Positions 43,355-51,330 of a stretch of DNA of 64,000 nt are shown piece by piece (the stretch's first letter is position 1; each line of letters starts with the position of its first letter). Where the stretch lies: contig NZ_CP107905.1 in NCBI RefSeq assembly GCF_036014015.1, positions 1,178,001-1,242,000 of the forward strand, written 5' to 3'. The translations under genes were made by a program, and so were the position numbers. Source of the stretch: Streptomyces sp. NBC_00457 (lineage in GTDB: Bacteria; Actinomycetota; Actinomycetes; Streptomycetales; Streptomycetaceae). The notes beneath the pieces were generated by a model. The model had not been told where the DNA came from. It did no database searches and was given only the letters and a program-made list of their open reading frames with translations.

Positions 43355-44386
43355 TCAGCGTGGAGGATTGGACGGGAGGGCGTCGGGGGCGACGCCCTCG
43401 GCCTTGGCAGCGTCGGCGAGGGCCGCGGCAGCGGCTTCCTCGGCCTGAGCCTTGTCGTTGGCGGCCTGGGCCACCATGTCGTCCGAGGGCTTCTCGCGGG
43501 TGGCCGGCGACTGCGGGAGCACCTCGCTGAAGGCACGGGACACGCCCTGGAGCGCGGCGGTGACCTCGCTGGGGATCATCCAGAAGGTGCTGCCCGAGCC
43601 CTGCGCGAGCTGGGGCAGCATCTGGAGGTACTCGTAGGCGAGCAGCTTGGGGTCGGGATCGTTGCGATGCACGGCCTGGAACACCTCGTCGATGGCCCGG
43701 GACCGGCCCTCGGCCTGGAGGATCGCAGCGGTACGGTTGCCCTCCGCGCGCAGGACCGCGGCCTGCTTGTCGCCTTCGGCGGTGAGGATCTGCGACTGGC
43801 GCTGCCCCTCGGCCCCCAGAATCGCGGCCCGCTTGTCCCGCTCGGCCCGCATCTGCTTCTGCATCGCGTCCTTGATGGACTGCGGAGGGTCGATGGCCTT
43901 GATCTCCACCCGGTTGACCCTCAGTCCCCACTTTCCGGTGGCCTCGTCCAGCACCCCGCGAAGCTGACTGTTGATGGTGTCCCGCGAGGTGAGCGTCTTC
44001 TCCAGGTCCATGGATCCCACGACGTTGCGCAAGGTGGTAACGGTGAGCTGCTCCACCGCCTGAAGGAAATTCGCGATCTCATAAAAAGCCGCTCGCGGGT
44101 CGGTGACCTGGAAATACAGGACGGTATCGATCTCGACGACCAGATTGTCCTCGGTGATCACCGGCTGCGGCTTGAAGGAGACAACCTGCTCCCGCAGATC
44201 GATCACCGGATGAACGCGGTCGATATAGGGGATCACGAGACTGAGGCCGGGATTCAGGGTCCGATGGTAGCGGCCGAGCCGCTCGACATTACGAGCGCGC
44301 GCCTGGGGCACGATACGGACCGCCCGCACCACGGTGAACACCGCGATCAGCGCGACGATCAGGCCGGCAATCAAGAACGCGTCCAT
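43355..44386 (-). CDS. SPFH/band-7 protein of the stomatin/QmcA type
   Basis: 343 aa. One N-terminal helix (FLIAGLIVALIAVFTVVRAV), then the band-7 domain: RIVPQARARNVERLGRYHRT, DREQ-like DLREQVVSFKPQPVITEDNL, TDPRAAFYEIANFLQAVEQL, VVGSMDLEKTLTSRDTINSQ and GLRVNRVEIKAIDPPQSIKD. A coiled-coil tail (MQKQMRAERDKRAAILGAEG) and an Ala-rich C-terminus (AQAEEAAAAALADAAKAEG) follow. It is a stomatin-type scaffold, often a partner of NfeD and of membrane proteases. It starts 4 bp after the NfeD gene. Confidence 0.95.
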   Translation of the reverse strand: MDAFLIAGLIVALIAVFTVVRAVRIVPQARARNVERLGRYHRTLNPGLSLVIPYIDRVHPVIDLREQVVSFKPQPVITEDNLVVEIDTVLYFQVTDPRAAFYEIANFLQAVEQLTVTTLRNVVGSMDLEKTLTSRDTINSQLRGVLDEATGKWGLRVNRVEIKAIDPPQSIKDAMQKQMRAERDKRAAILGAEGQRQSQILTAEGDKQAAVLRAEGNRTAAILQAEGRSRAIDEVFQAVHRNDPDPKLLAYEYLQMLPQLAQGSGSTFWMIPSEVTAALQGVSRAFSEVLPQSPATREKPSDDMVAQAANDKAQAEEAAAAALADAAKAEGVAPDALPSNPPR

Positions 44387-44390
44387 GGTT

Positions 44391-44822
44391 TCAATCCCGT
44401 GGGTAGACGATCGCGGTGGCGCCGCTTATCTCCATGACGTCGACGGTCTTGCCGGCAGGAATCACCAGCGTCTCGTCGTAGGCGCGGGCCGTCCACTCCT
44501 CACCGTCGATGCGGACCCTGCCGCCCAGGCCCGTCACCTCCGCAACGACCTGGGCAGGCTTGCCGACGAGTGCGTCCACACCGAATCGCGCCACTTGGGG
44601 CTGGAGCACATGGCGCACCGCAATGGGGCGCACGAACACCACGGTGACCGTGGCGACGATGGTGAACACCAGGAACTGGAACGGCAACGGCAGCCCGACC
44701 GCGGCAGACCCCGCCGTCACCAACGCGGCCGCACTCAGCATTCCGAGCGCAGCGGTCAGGGTGAAGATCTCCGCCCCAGCCAGCACAGCTGCGGTGATCA
44801 ACCAGATCAGCCATGGATCCAT
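44391..44822 (-). CDS. NfeD-family membrane protein
   Basis: 143 aa. Four hydrophobic segments: PWLIWLITAAVLAGAEIFTL, LGMLSAAALVTAGSAAVGL, FQFLVFTIVATVTVVFVRPI and a short one, followed by the OB-fold (VGKPAQVVAEVTGLGGRVRI, DGEEWTARAYDETLVIPAGK, VDVMEISGATAIVYP). The short NfeD form without protease domain. ATG 44822 has AGAGG nine bases upstream. It forms an operon with the stomatin-like gene 4 bp downstream; NfeD and SPFH proteins act together. Confidence 0.93.
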   Translation of the reverse strand: MDPWLIWLITAAVLAGAEIFTLTAALGMLSAAALVTAGSAAVGLPLPFQFLVFTIVATVTVVFVRPIAVRHVLQPQVARFGVDALVGKPAQVVAEVTGLGGRVRIDGEEWTARAYDETLVIPAGKTVDVMEISGATAIVYPRD

Positions 44823-45221
44823 TGCGTGCCTCTTCTGACCGATGCGGGCGCGAAAGGCCTGAATCCCACCATTGGACCCCGATACGGGACAGCCGCGATA
44901 CCCCTGGGACAAGGAAACTCGGACCGAAGGCCGGCAGAGCAAGATCGTCTCTCGTCTCAGGGAGGCGCTCACGCCAAGCCGTTTTCACACTGCGTTCCTC
45001 AGCGGACGCTCAAATCCCGATAACGATCGCATTGCCGCCCCTGAGATTTGTGCCACAGGGGCGCCTTTGTGCGACTTGGGTCACTCGAGGCCGCGTGGTG
45101 AGCGTGATAGGACTTCCCAATTCCTTCATGGGACGACCTTTGCCATGCGTGCACCGTCCCTTTACCTGTCCCCGCACTGCTGCGCCAGGCCAGCACGCCC
45201 CGCCCCACCGAGGTAGACCAG
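44823..45221. other. Divergent intergenic region, NfeD / alanine symporter
   Basis: About 400 bp, no gene. On the minus strand at about 45028 it carries GCGGCAATGCG, which matches one half of the shared palindromic element, but the other half is absent. Confidence 0.45.
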
Positions 45222-46763
45222 ATGTCACTCGAGTCCGTCACCACATCCATCGACGACGCCGTCAGCGATTTCTTCGAACCCGTCGCCAAGCATGTCGGCG
45301 ATGTCGTCTTCTACACCGTGCCCGTCGGCGACACCGACCTCCCCCTCATCGTCGCCTGGCTCGTGATCGCGGGCCTGATCTTCACCACCTGGTTCGGGCT
45401 GATCCAGGTACGCAAGTTCAAGCTCGCCATCGACGTCGTACGCGGCAAGTACGACGAGGAGGGCTCGCCCGGCGAGGTCAACCACTTCCAGGCGCTGACC
45501 GCCGCCGTCTCCGGCACCGTCGGCCTCGGCAACATCGCCGGTGTCGCCGTCGCCGTCTCCATCGGCGGCCCCGGCGCCACCTTCTGGATGATCCTGTGCG
45601 GTCTGCTCGGCATGGCGAGCAAGTTCGTCGAGGTCACCCTCGGTGTGAAGTACCGCGAGGAGCATGAGGACGGCACCGTCTCCGGTGGTCCCATGCACTA
45701 CCTGCCGAAGGGGCTCGCCGAGCGCTTCGGCAGCGGTGGCGCCAGGTTCGGCAAGGTGCTCGCCGTCCTGGCCTCCATCATGATCCTCTTCTTCGGCCTG
45801 TTCGGCGGCAACCTGTTCCAGACCAACCAGAGCTACGCGCAGGTCGCTTCGACCTTCGGTGGCGAGGACGGCTTCATGGCCTCCTCCGCCGGTGCCGTCC
45901 TCTTCGGCCTGGTGGTCGCCGCGCTGGTCGGCCTCGTCCTGCTCGGCGGTATCCGCTCCATCGCCTCGGTCACCAGCAAGCTGGTCCCGGCCATGGCCGG
46001 CATGTACATCGTGGCGTGCCTGGCCGTCATCATCGTGAACGTCACCGCGGTACCCGACGCGGTCCAGGGCATCATCCAGGGCGCCTTCGAGGCCGAAGGC
46101 GTCGCGGGCGGTGTGATCGGCGCCCTGATCGTCGGCTTCCAGCGCGCCGCCTTCTCCAACGAGGCCGGTCTGGGCTCGGCCCCGATCGCCCACTCCGCGG
46201 TCAAGACCAAGCACCCCGCGAGCGAGGGCCTGGTCGCCCTGCTGGAGCCGTTCATCGACACGGTCATCATCTGCACCATGACCGCGCTGACCATCGCCAT
46301 CGCCAACCCGGCCAGCTGGGCCGAGGCCCGTGCGGGCGAGGACATCGGCGGCGTCACCATCACCTCCGACGCCTTCGAGACCGTACTGCCCTGGTTCCCG
46401 AACCTGCTGACCGTCGCGGTGCTGCTGTTCGCCTTCTCCACGATCCTGACCTGGGGCTACTACGGCCTCAAGGCGTGGACGTACCTCTTCGGCAAGAGCC
46501 GGACCAGCGAGACGGTCTTCAAGGCCACCTGGAGCCTGTTCGTCGTCGCGGGCTCCCTGCTCTCCCTCGACACACTGATCAGCCTGGCCGACTCGGCGCT
46601 CTTCCTCCTGTCGGTCTTCAACATCATCGGGCTCTACCTACTGGCCCCTGTGGTCAAGCGCGAGCTCAACTCCTTCCTGGACTTCGTCCGGAGCCGCAAA
46701 GCCCAGGCTGCCGTGGGCAGCGGGGACCCCGAGGACGAGCGGGAGTCCGCCAAGGTCGTCTGA
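45222..46763 (+). CDS. Alanine/glycine:cation symporter (AGCS family)
   Basis: 513 aa with about 11 helices. Family signatures: FQALTAAVSGTVGLGNIAGV, AVAVSIGGPGATFWMILCGL, EVTLGVKYREEHEDGTVSGG and GFQRAAFSNEAGLGSAPIAH. Imports alanine or glycine with Na+. A soluble acidic tail (GSGDPEDERESAKVV) ends it. ATG 45222 has GAGG upstream. A strong terminator follows 27 bases after the stop. Confidence 0.95.
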   Translation: MSLESVTTSIDDAVSDFFEPVAKHVGDVVFYTVPVGDTDLPLIVAWLVIAGLIFTTWFGLIQVRKFKLAIDVVRGKYDEEGSPGEVNHFQALTAAVSGTVGLGNIAGVAVAVSIGGPGATFWMILCGLLGMASKFVEVTLGVKYREEHEDGTVSGGPMHYLPKGLAERFGSGGARFGKVLAVLASIMILFFGLFGGNLFQTNQSYAQVASTFGGEDGFMASSAGAVLFGLVVAALVGLVLLGGIRSIASVTSKLVPAMAGMYIVACLAVIIVNVTAVPDAVQGIIQGAFEAEGVAGGVIGALIVGFQRAAFSNEAGLGSAPIAHSAVKTKHPASEGLVALLEPFIDTVIICTMTALTIAIANPASWAEARAGEDIGGVTITSDAFETVLPWFPNLLTVAVLLFAFSTILTWGYYGLKAWTYLFGKSRTSETVFKATWSLFVVAGSLLSLDTLISLADSALFLLSVFNIIGLYLLAPVVKRELNSFLDFVRSRKAQAAVGSGDPEDERESAKVV

Positions 46764-47111
46764 CCCTCGCACCAGCTGATTCGGCATATGGGCCGCCTTG
46801 TACCGCGCCTCGGTACAAGGCGGCCCATGTGCAATGTCGCCGCTGTTTCGGGCCCGTGAGCGCCTGGGTTCGGAGCCACTGCGGGTGGCCGATGGCCACC
46901 GAGGCCACTCCGGGTTGCAGGGTTGCTTCTGGCTGGCGGTGGACTTCACCTGCTGTGACGTGAGAACCGTCCAGGTTGCGTAGGTACGTCGACGCGGATG
47001 GCGGTGCGGGGATGGGTCTCGTGGACGCGATGAACGTTGCCCCGGCGGCGCTCCTTCCGGCTGCTCCCTGACGACCTCTGACAGCCGATCGAGCGAGCGA
47101 GGCGGTGCGAC
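46764..47111. other. Intergenic region after the symporter
   Basis: Holds the terminator at 46790-46826; the rest shows no gene. Confidence 0.5.
46790..46826 (+). terminator. Strong terminator hairpin
   Basis: GGGCCGCCTTGTACCG-cgcct-CGGTACAAGGCGGCCC, a perfect 16-bp stem. It is followed by ATGTG rather than a T-run and may serve both converging genes. Confidence 0.85.
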
Positions 47112-47354
47112 TCAGCCGCCGCTCTTGCGCCTGAACGAACGCTGGCTCGCGGCCGGGCCGTGGGCCGCGCGGACCTTCGACGCATTCGGGTTGGCGGCGA
47201 CATCGGCCGCGTCCGCCTGCGCACCGCGCTTGCGCGCCAGGGCTTCACGGAACTTGCGCTTGAGGTCGTCGTTGCCGTCGCTGTCCGGCGCCGGAGGGGA
47301 CGTCTCGGGGTCAACCGACTCCGAACCTTCCGGGGTTACGGGCTCTGCGGTCAT
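47112..47354 (-). CDS. DUF5302 small protein
   Basis: 80 aa. An acidic, Pro-rich first half ([20 protein letters not shown]) and a basic second half ([30 protein letters not shown]) match DUF5302, a small actinobacterial family of unknown role. AGGAGG lies six bases before ATG 47354. It is soluble and probably largely disordered. It lies 89 bp downstream of the DEAD-box helicase on the same strand and could be co-transcribed; the basic tail could bind RNA, which is inference only. Confidence 0.88.
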   Translation of the reverse strand: MTAEPVTPEGSESVDPETSPPAPDSDGNDDLKRKFREALARKRGAQADAADVAANPNASKVRAAHGPAASQRSFRRKSGG

Positions 47355-47442
47355 GGTGACCTCCTGGGTTCGGGGGTGGGCCAGCACAGCTTGTCATGCC
47401 GGGCGCGGTGCGGGGCACCGGCAACTGACAGGGCAGCGGCTC

Positions 47443-48858
47443 TCAACCGTTGCGACGCACGTGGGCGGCCTTGCGGGCCTCGGCGAGCTTGCGGGCCTCA
47501 CCGGCCTTTCGGGACTTGCCGCCGGCGCCGCGGGAGGTGTCCTTGCTGGTGCCGAGACCGCGGAAGGGAGCGTTGGTGTTCTTGGGCCGGGGGACGGCGG
47601 GCCCGCCGTCGAGCGGGGTGCCGGAGGGCGCCTTGGCGCCGGTGATCCGGCTCAGTTCCGCCTCGCCCGAGCGCACCTTGGTGACGGTCGGCTCGATGCC
47701 GGCGTCGGCCAGTACGCGGCTCGTCTCGCGGCGCTGAGCCGACACCACGAGCGTGACCACGCGGCCGGACTCACCGGCGCGGGCGGTGCGGCCGGCCCGG
47801 TGCACGTAGTCCTTGGGGTCGGTGGGCGGGTCGACGTTGACCACGAGATCGAGGTCGTCGACGTGCAGGCCACGGGCCGCGACATTGGTCGCCACCAGAA
47901 CGGTGAGCTGGCCGTTCTTGAACTGTGCCAGGGTCCGTGTGCGCTGTGGCTGGGACTTGTCGCTGTGCAGGGCCCCGGCGTGCACCCCGCTGGCCCGCAG
48001 ATGCCGGGTGAGCTGGTCGACGGCGTGCTTGGTGTCGAGGAACAGCAGTACGCGGCCGTCGCGGGCGGCGATCTCCGTGGTGACGGCGTAGCGGTCGGGG
48101 CCGTGGACGACCAGAACGTGGTGCTCCATCGTCGAGACGGTGCCCGCGGACGGGTCGACCGAGTGGACGACGGGGTCGTGGAGATAGCGGTGGACGAGCT
48201 GATCCACGTCGCGATCCAGAGTGGCCGAGAAGAGCATCCGCTGACCGTCAGGGTGCACCTGATCGAGCACGTCGGCGACCTGCGGCAGGAATCCCAGGTC
48301 GCACATCTGGTCGGCCTCGTCCAGGACGGTGATCCTTACCTGTCCCAAGCGGCAGGCCTTGCGCTCGATCAGGTCGTGCAGGCGTCCGGGGGTGGCGACG
48401 ACCACCTCGGCTCCCTCGCGCAGCGCGGCGACCTGCCGGCCGATCGAGATGCCGCCGACGACCGTGGCCATCCGCAGCCGCAGTGCCTCGGCGTACGGCG
48501 CCAGCGCCTGGGTGACCTGTTGGGCCAGCTCTCGTGTGGGCACAAGGATCAGAGCGCGGGGCTGCTTCGGTTCGGCGCGCCGCCCTGCCGTACGTGTCAG
48601 CAGCGGCAGGCCGAAGGCGAGCGTCTTGCCCGAACCGGTGCGCCCGCGTCCCAGGACGTCTCGCCCCTTCAGGGCATCAGGCAGTGTGGCGGCCTGGATC
48701 GGAAAGGGTTCGCGCACCCCGAGTCCGCTCAGTGTCCGCAGCACCTCCACCGGCAGTTCCAAGCCGGCGAAGGAGACGGCTGAGGGCAGCGCGGGAGTCG
48801 TGGCCGCTGAGCGGGTGGGACCGCCGTGAGCGATGCCGAAGTCGTCGGGATGCTTCAT
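47443..48858 (-). CDS. DEAD-box RNA helicase
   Basis: 471 aa with all motifs in order: Q motif (FAGLELPVEVLRTLSGLG, EPFPIQAATLP), I (GRGRTGSGKT), Ia (PTRELAQQV), Ib (TPGRL), II (DEAD), III (SAT), IV (VLLFLDTKHAVDQL), V (VLVATNVAARGLHVDDLD) and VI (HRAGRTARAG). A basic Lys/Arg/Ala tail (RKAGEARKLAEARKAAHVRR) follows, typical of RhlE-like actinobacterial helicases and used for RNA binding. ATG 48858 follows GGAAGG. It probably remodels rRNA or mRNA, often cold- or stress-induced. Confidence 0.96.
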   Translation of the reverse strand: MKHPDDFGIAHGGPTRSAATTPALPSAVSFAGLELPVEVLRTLSGLGVREPFPIQAATLPDALKGRDVLGRGRTGSGKTLAFGLPLLTRTAGRRAEPKQPRALILVPTRELAQQVTQALAPYAEALRLRMATVVGGISIGRQVAALREGAEVVVATPGRLHDLIERKACRLGQVRITVLDEADQMCDLGFLPQVADVLDQVHPDGQRMLFSATLDRDVDQLVHRYLHDPVVHSVDPSAGTVSTMEHHVLVVHGPDRYAVTTEIAARDGRVLLFLDTKHAVDQLTRHLRASGVHAGALHSDKSQPQRTRTLAQFKNGQLTVLVATNVAARGLHVDDLDLVVNVDPPTDPKDYVHRAGRTARAGESGRVVTLVVSAQRRETSRVLADAGIEPTVTKVRSGEAELSRITGAKAPSGTPLDGGPAVPRPKNTNAPFRGLGTSKDTSRGAGGKSRKAGEARKLAEARKAAHVRRNG

Positions 48859-49099
48859 CAACTGCCTTCCGCAGGGGGACGTACCGAGGAAGGCCCGGCA
48901 GGACCCACCGCGACGACCACGCAAACGCATGACACTAACACAAGGCACAACATCGCGCCGCGGCACCGATCGCCGCCCCCACACACACAACGATCACCCG
49001 ACGCAGCCCGACAGCTCGCCCTCCCGGCCCGTCGTCACCTGGCATCATGTGGGCGAACGGAGATCCACCCGTTCTGGGTCGCAGTGGGGGCGAGGGGCA

Positions 49100-49699
49100 T
49101 TGGCACGGCCGAATTCAGGTGACGATCAGCTGCGTGCCCTTCATCAGCAGGGCTGGGAGGCCGCGTGTTCTCTGCACCGGCATCTGAGCAGCGGAGGGGA
49201 GTTGGCTCCGATCCCCACTCCAGGCGTGCTGCTCGAAGTCGGTGAGATCGCGTACGGCGACGTATCGGCGGACTACTCGCGCTTCTACGGCACGAATGTG
49301 ACCTACAACCAGCGCTCGGGCTTCTACTTCGGGTCACCGATGTTCGTCGCCGCCGGGCTGGTCGGAGACGCGCTCGCCAACAGCAGCGCCCGCAACCGGG
49401 CGCAGGCGATGGCTCAGGCGCAATGGCGCGACTTCTCCCCCTGCCGCGCGATCCTCACCGACCGTCGCATGCTGCTGCATGTCGCGGCCGAGAACCGTTG
49501 GGTGACGGTGCGGCACCACGAGATCATCAGCTTTCTTCCCGTGCTCGAACAGTGGGCGCTGTTCACCGACTACCAGCAGTGGGAGCCGATGCGGTTGGCC
49601 GGGCCGACCGTGCCATGGCTGACCGCCGCGACGATCTCCGTGCTGAACCGGGGCCGGTCCGAGTACCAGCAGCTTCCTCCACTCCCGCTGCCGGACTGA
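49100..49699 (+). CDS. Conserved hypothetical protein (PH-like fold suspected)
   Basis: 199 aa from a TTG at 49100, the first plausible start after the divergent helicase promoter; the open frame reaches back to 48833 but has no coding look there. Contains an N-terminal helix (QLRALHQQGWEAACSLHRHL), PGVLLEVGEIAYGDVSADYS, a Gly-rich segment with an Ala/Gln helix (LANSSARNRAQAMAQAQWRD), and a beta region with TDRRMLLHVAAENRWVTVRH and EIISFLPVLEQWALFTDYQQ that resembles a bacterial PH domain. No membrane segment or catalytic motif is evident. It converges with a Ser/Thr kinase gene whose stop lies 3 bases away. Confidence 0.75.
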   Translation: MARPNSGDDQLRALHQQGWEAACSLHRHLSSGGELAPIPTPGVLLEVGEIAYGDVSADYSRFYGTNVTYNQRSGFYFGSPMFVAAGLVGDALANSSARNRAQAMAQAQWRDFSPCRAILTDRRMLLHVAAENRWVTVRHHEIISFLPVLEQWALFTDYQQWEPMRLAGPTVPWLTAATISVLNRGRSEYQQLPPLPLPD

Positions 49700-49701
49700 C
49701 G

Positions 49702-51300
49702 TCAGTTGCCGCGCCGCAGCGTTCCGGTGTCCCCCACACTCGTCACCTCGTAGCCCAGGCTGCCGTCGTCCGCGGGGGTCAGGACGATGTCGACCTCGTC
49801 AACGCAGTTCAACGGGCTGCTCTCCTCGGTGATTTCCTCTCGGACCTGTACCGCATTCCCGGTGTCCATGGTGAGGATCCACCGGCCGCTGCAGTCCAGC
49901 GACGGGTATTCGACGGTGGCCACCTGATCGCTGAGCTTCCCGCCCGTGTAGTTCACCTTGATCGAGTAGAGGCCGCCGTCCGTCTCGCGCACGTTCCCGG
50001 TCCACTTGCCCTTGTAGTCGGCAGGGGACGCCTTCGGGGACTTCGTGGAGGAACCCGCCCCGGACGCCCCCGAGTTGGCCGAGTCCTCGTTCCCTCCGCC
50101 GGGAAGCCGCACGGCCAGGACGATGGCGAGTACGGCGACGGCGGCCACGGCGAGCACGGGGCCGACCCGGCTCTTGCGACGGCCGCCCGGTACCGGCGGC
50201 ATCGGTGGTGTGGTCACCGTCATCCGTGGTGTCGGCATCGGCGGCATGGGTGTCGAGGTCGGCGTGGGCACCGGAGGCATCGGTACCGGCGTCGGAGTGC
50301 CCGGCGGCGGAGGCGGGACGCGCCCGCCCTGCATGGTCGGCAGGGCGTGCACGCTGTCCCCGCCCCGGCCCGCGGCCGGGTTGTCCACCTGGGTCGGCGG
50401 CGGCTCCTCGAGGTCGAGGAGGCCGGCGGCGTGCCGGCCGAGCTCCGCCATCAGGTCGCCCGGAAGCCACGCGTCCGAGCGGGCATCAGCCGTGGCCGCC
50501 TCTGCCGTCGCCAGGATCTCGGGCAGCGGAATCCGGTCCTCGGGCCGCTTGGCGAGACACCGTCCCACCAACTCGGCGAGCGGCCCGGGCATCCCCGACA
50601 GGTCCGGGTCGTCCTCGGTCGCCCGCAGCATGAGCGCGTGGGCGCCGCTGTCCGGGCCACCGAATGCCTGTCGGCCCGTAGCGGCGAACACCAGCACCAG
50701 GCCGAGGCTGAACACGTCGCTCAGCCCGGTGATCTCGCGGCCCAGGATCTGCTCGGGCGACATGTAGCCGGGAGAGCCGACCATCGCACCGGTACGGGTC
50801 AGCACGCTCGCGTCCGCCGCACGCGCGACACCGAAGTCGATCACCCGGGGACCGTTGACCGTCAGCATGACGTTCGACGGCTTGAGGTCCCGGTGCACCA
50901 GTCCGCAGCCGTGGATGCTCTGCAGCGCACGCGCCAGACCGGCGGCCAGGTGCCACACCGACCGCTCCGGCAGCGGCCCGCTGATCTCGGTCACCGCCTG
51001 GTGCAATGTGGGGCCGGCGACATACCCGGTGGCGACCCAGGGCGTGTCCGCCTCGGTGTCGGCGTCCAGGACCGGAGCCGTCCACTCCCCGCCCACCCTT
51101 CGCGCCGCGGCCACCTCCGCGCGGAATCGGCTGCGGAACTCCGCGTCGTACGCCAACTGCGCATGGACCAGCTTCACGGCGACCGTGCGCCCGCGCTGCG
51201 ACCGACCGAGGAACACCTGTCCCATGCCCCCGGCTCCGAGCCGTCGGAGCAACCGGTATTCCCCGACCTGCCCGGGATCGCCCGGCCGCAAGTTCTCCAT
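49702..51300 (-). CDS. Membrane Ser/Thr protein kinase
   Basis: 532 aa. A Hanks-type kinase domain occupies about 14-275: Gly loop LGAGGMGQVFLGR, VAVKL with Lys43, HRDLKPSN catalytic loop, DFGVAR, GSPGYMSPEQ and DVFSLGLVL. A Pro-rich linker (VPPPPPGTPTPVPMPPVPTP) leads to one membrane helix (VGPVLAVAAVAVLAIVLAV), then an extracellular Ser/Gly linker and a ~110-residue beta domain with two Cys (SLDCSGRW, SPLNCVDE), likely disulfide-linked. No PASTA repeats, so the ligand is not peptidoglycan in the usual way. ATG 51300. It lies 30 bp downstream of the ABC exporter gene on the same strand. Confidence 0.96.
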   Translation of the reverse strand: MENLRPGDPGQVGEYRLLRRLGAGGMGQVFLGRSQRGRTVAVKLVHAQLAYDAEFRSRFRAEVAAARRVGGEWTAPVLDADTEADTPWVATGYVAGPTLHQAVTEISGPLPERSVWHLAAGLARALQSIHGCGLVHRDLKPSNVMLTVNGPRVIDFGVARAADASVLTRTGAMVGSPGYMSPEQILGREITGLSDVFSLGLVLVFAATGRQAFGGPDSGAHALMLRATEDDPDLSGMPGPLAELVGRCLAKRPEDRIPLPEILATAEAATADARSDAWLPGDLMAELGRHAAGLLDLEEPPPTQVDNPAAGRGGDSVHALPTMQGGRVPPPPPGTPTPVPMPPVPTPTSTPMPPMPTPRMTVTTPPMPPVPGGRRKSRVGPVLAVAAVAVLAIVLAVRLPGGGNEDSANSGASGAGSSTKSPKASPADYKGKWTGNVRETDGGLYSIKVNYTGGKLSDQVATVEYPSLDCSGRWILTMDTGNAVQVREEITEESSPLNCVDEVDIVLTPADDGSLGYEVTSVGDTGTLRRGN

Positions 51301-51330
51301 GATCGTTTCGTCCCCCTGCTCAGCGTGGCA

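Noticed and set aside
42083..44437. 784-codon plus-strand frame across trkH and the SPFH gene
   Set aside because: Antisense shadow of two genes with strong motifs; no SD.
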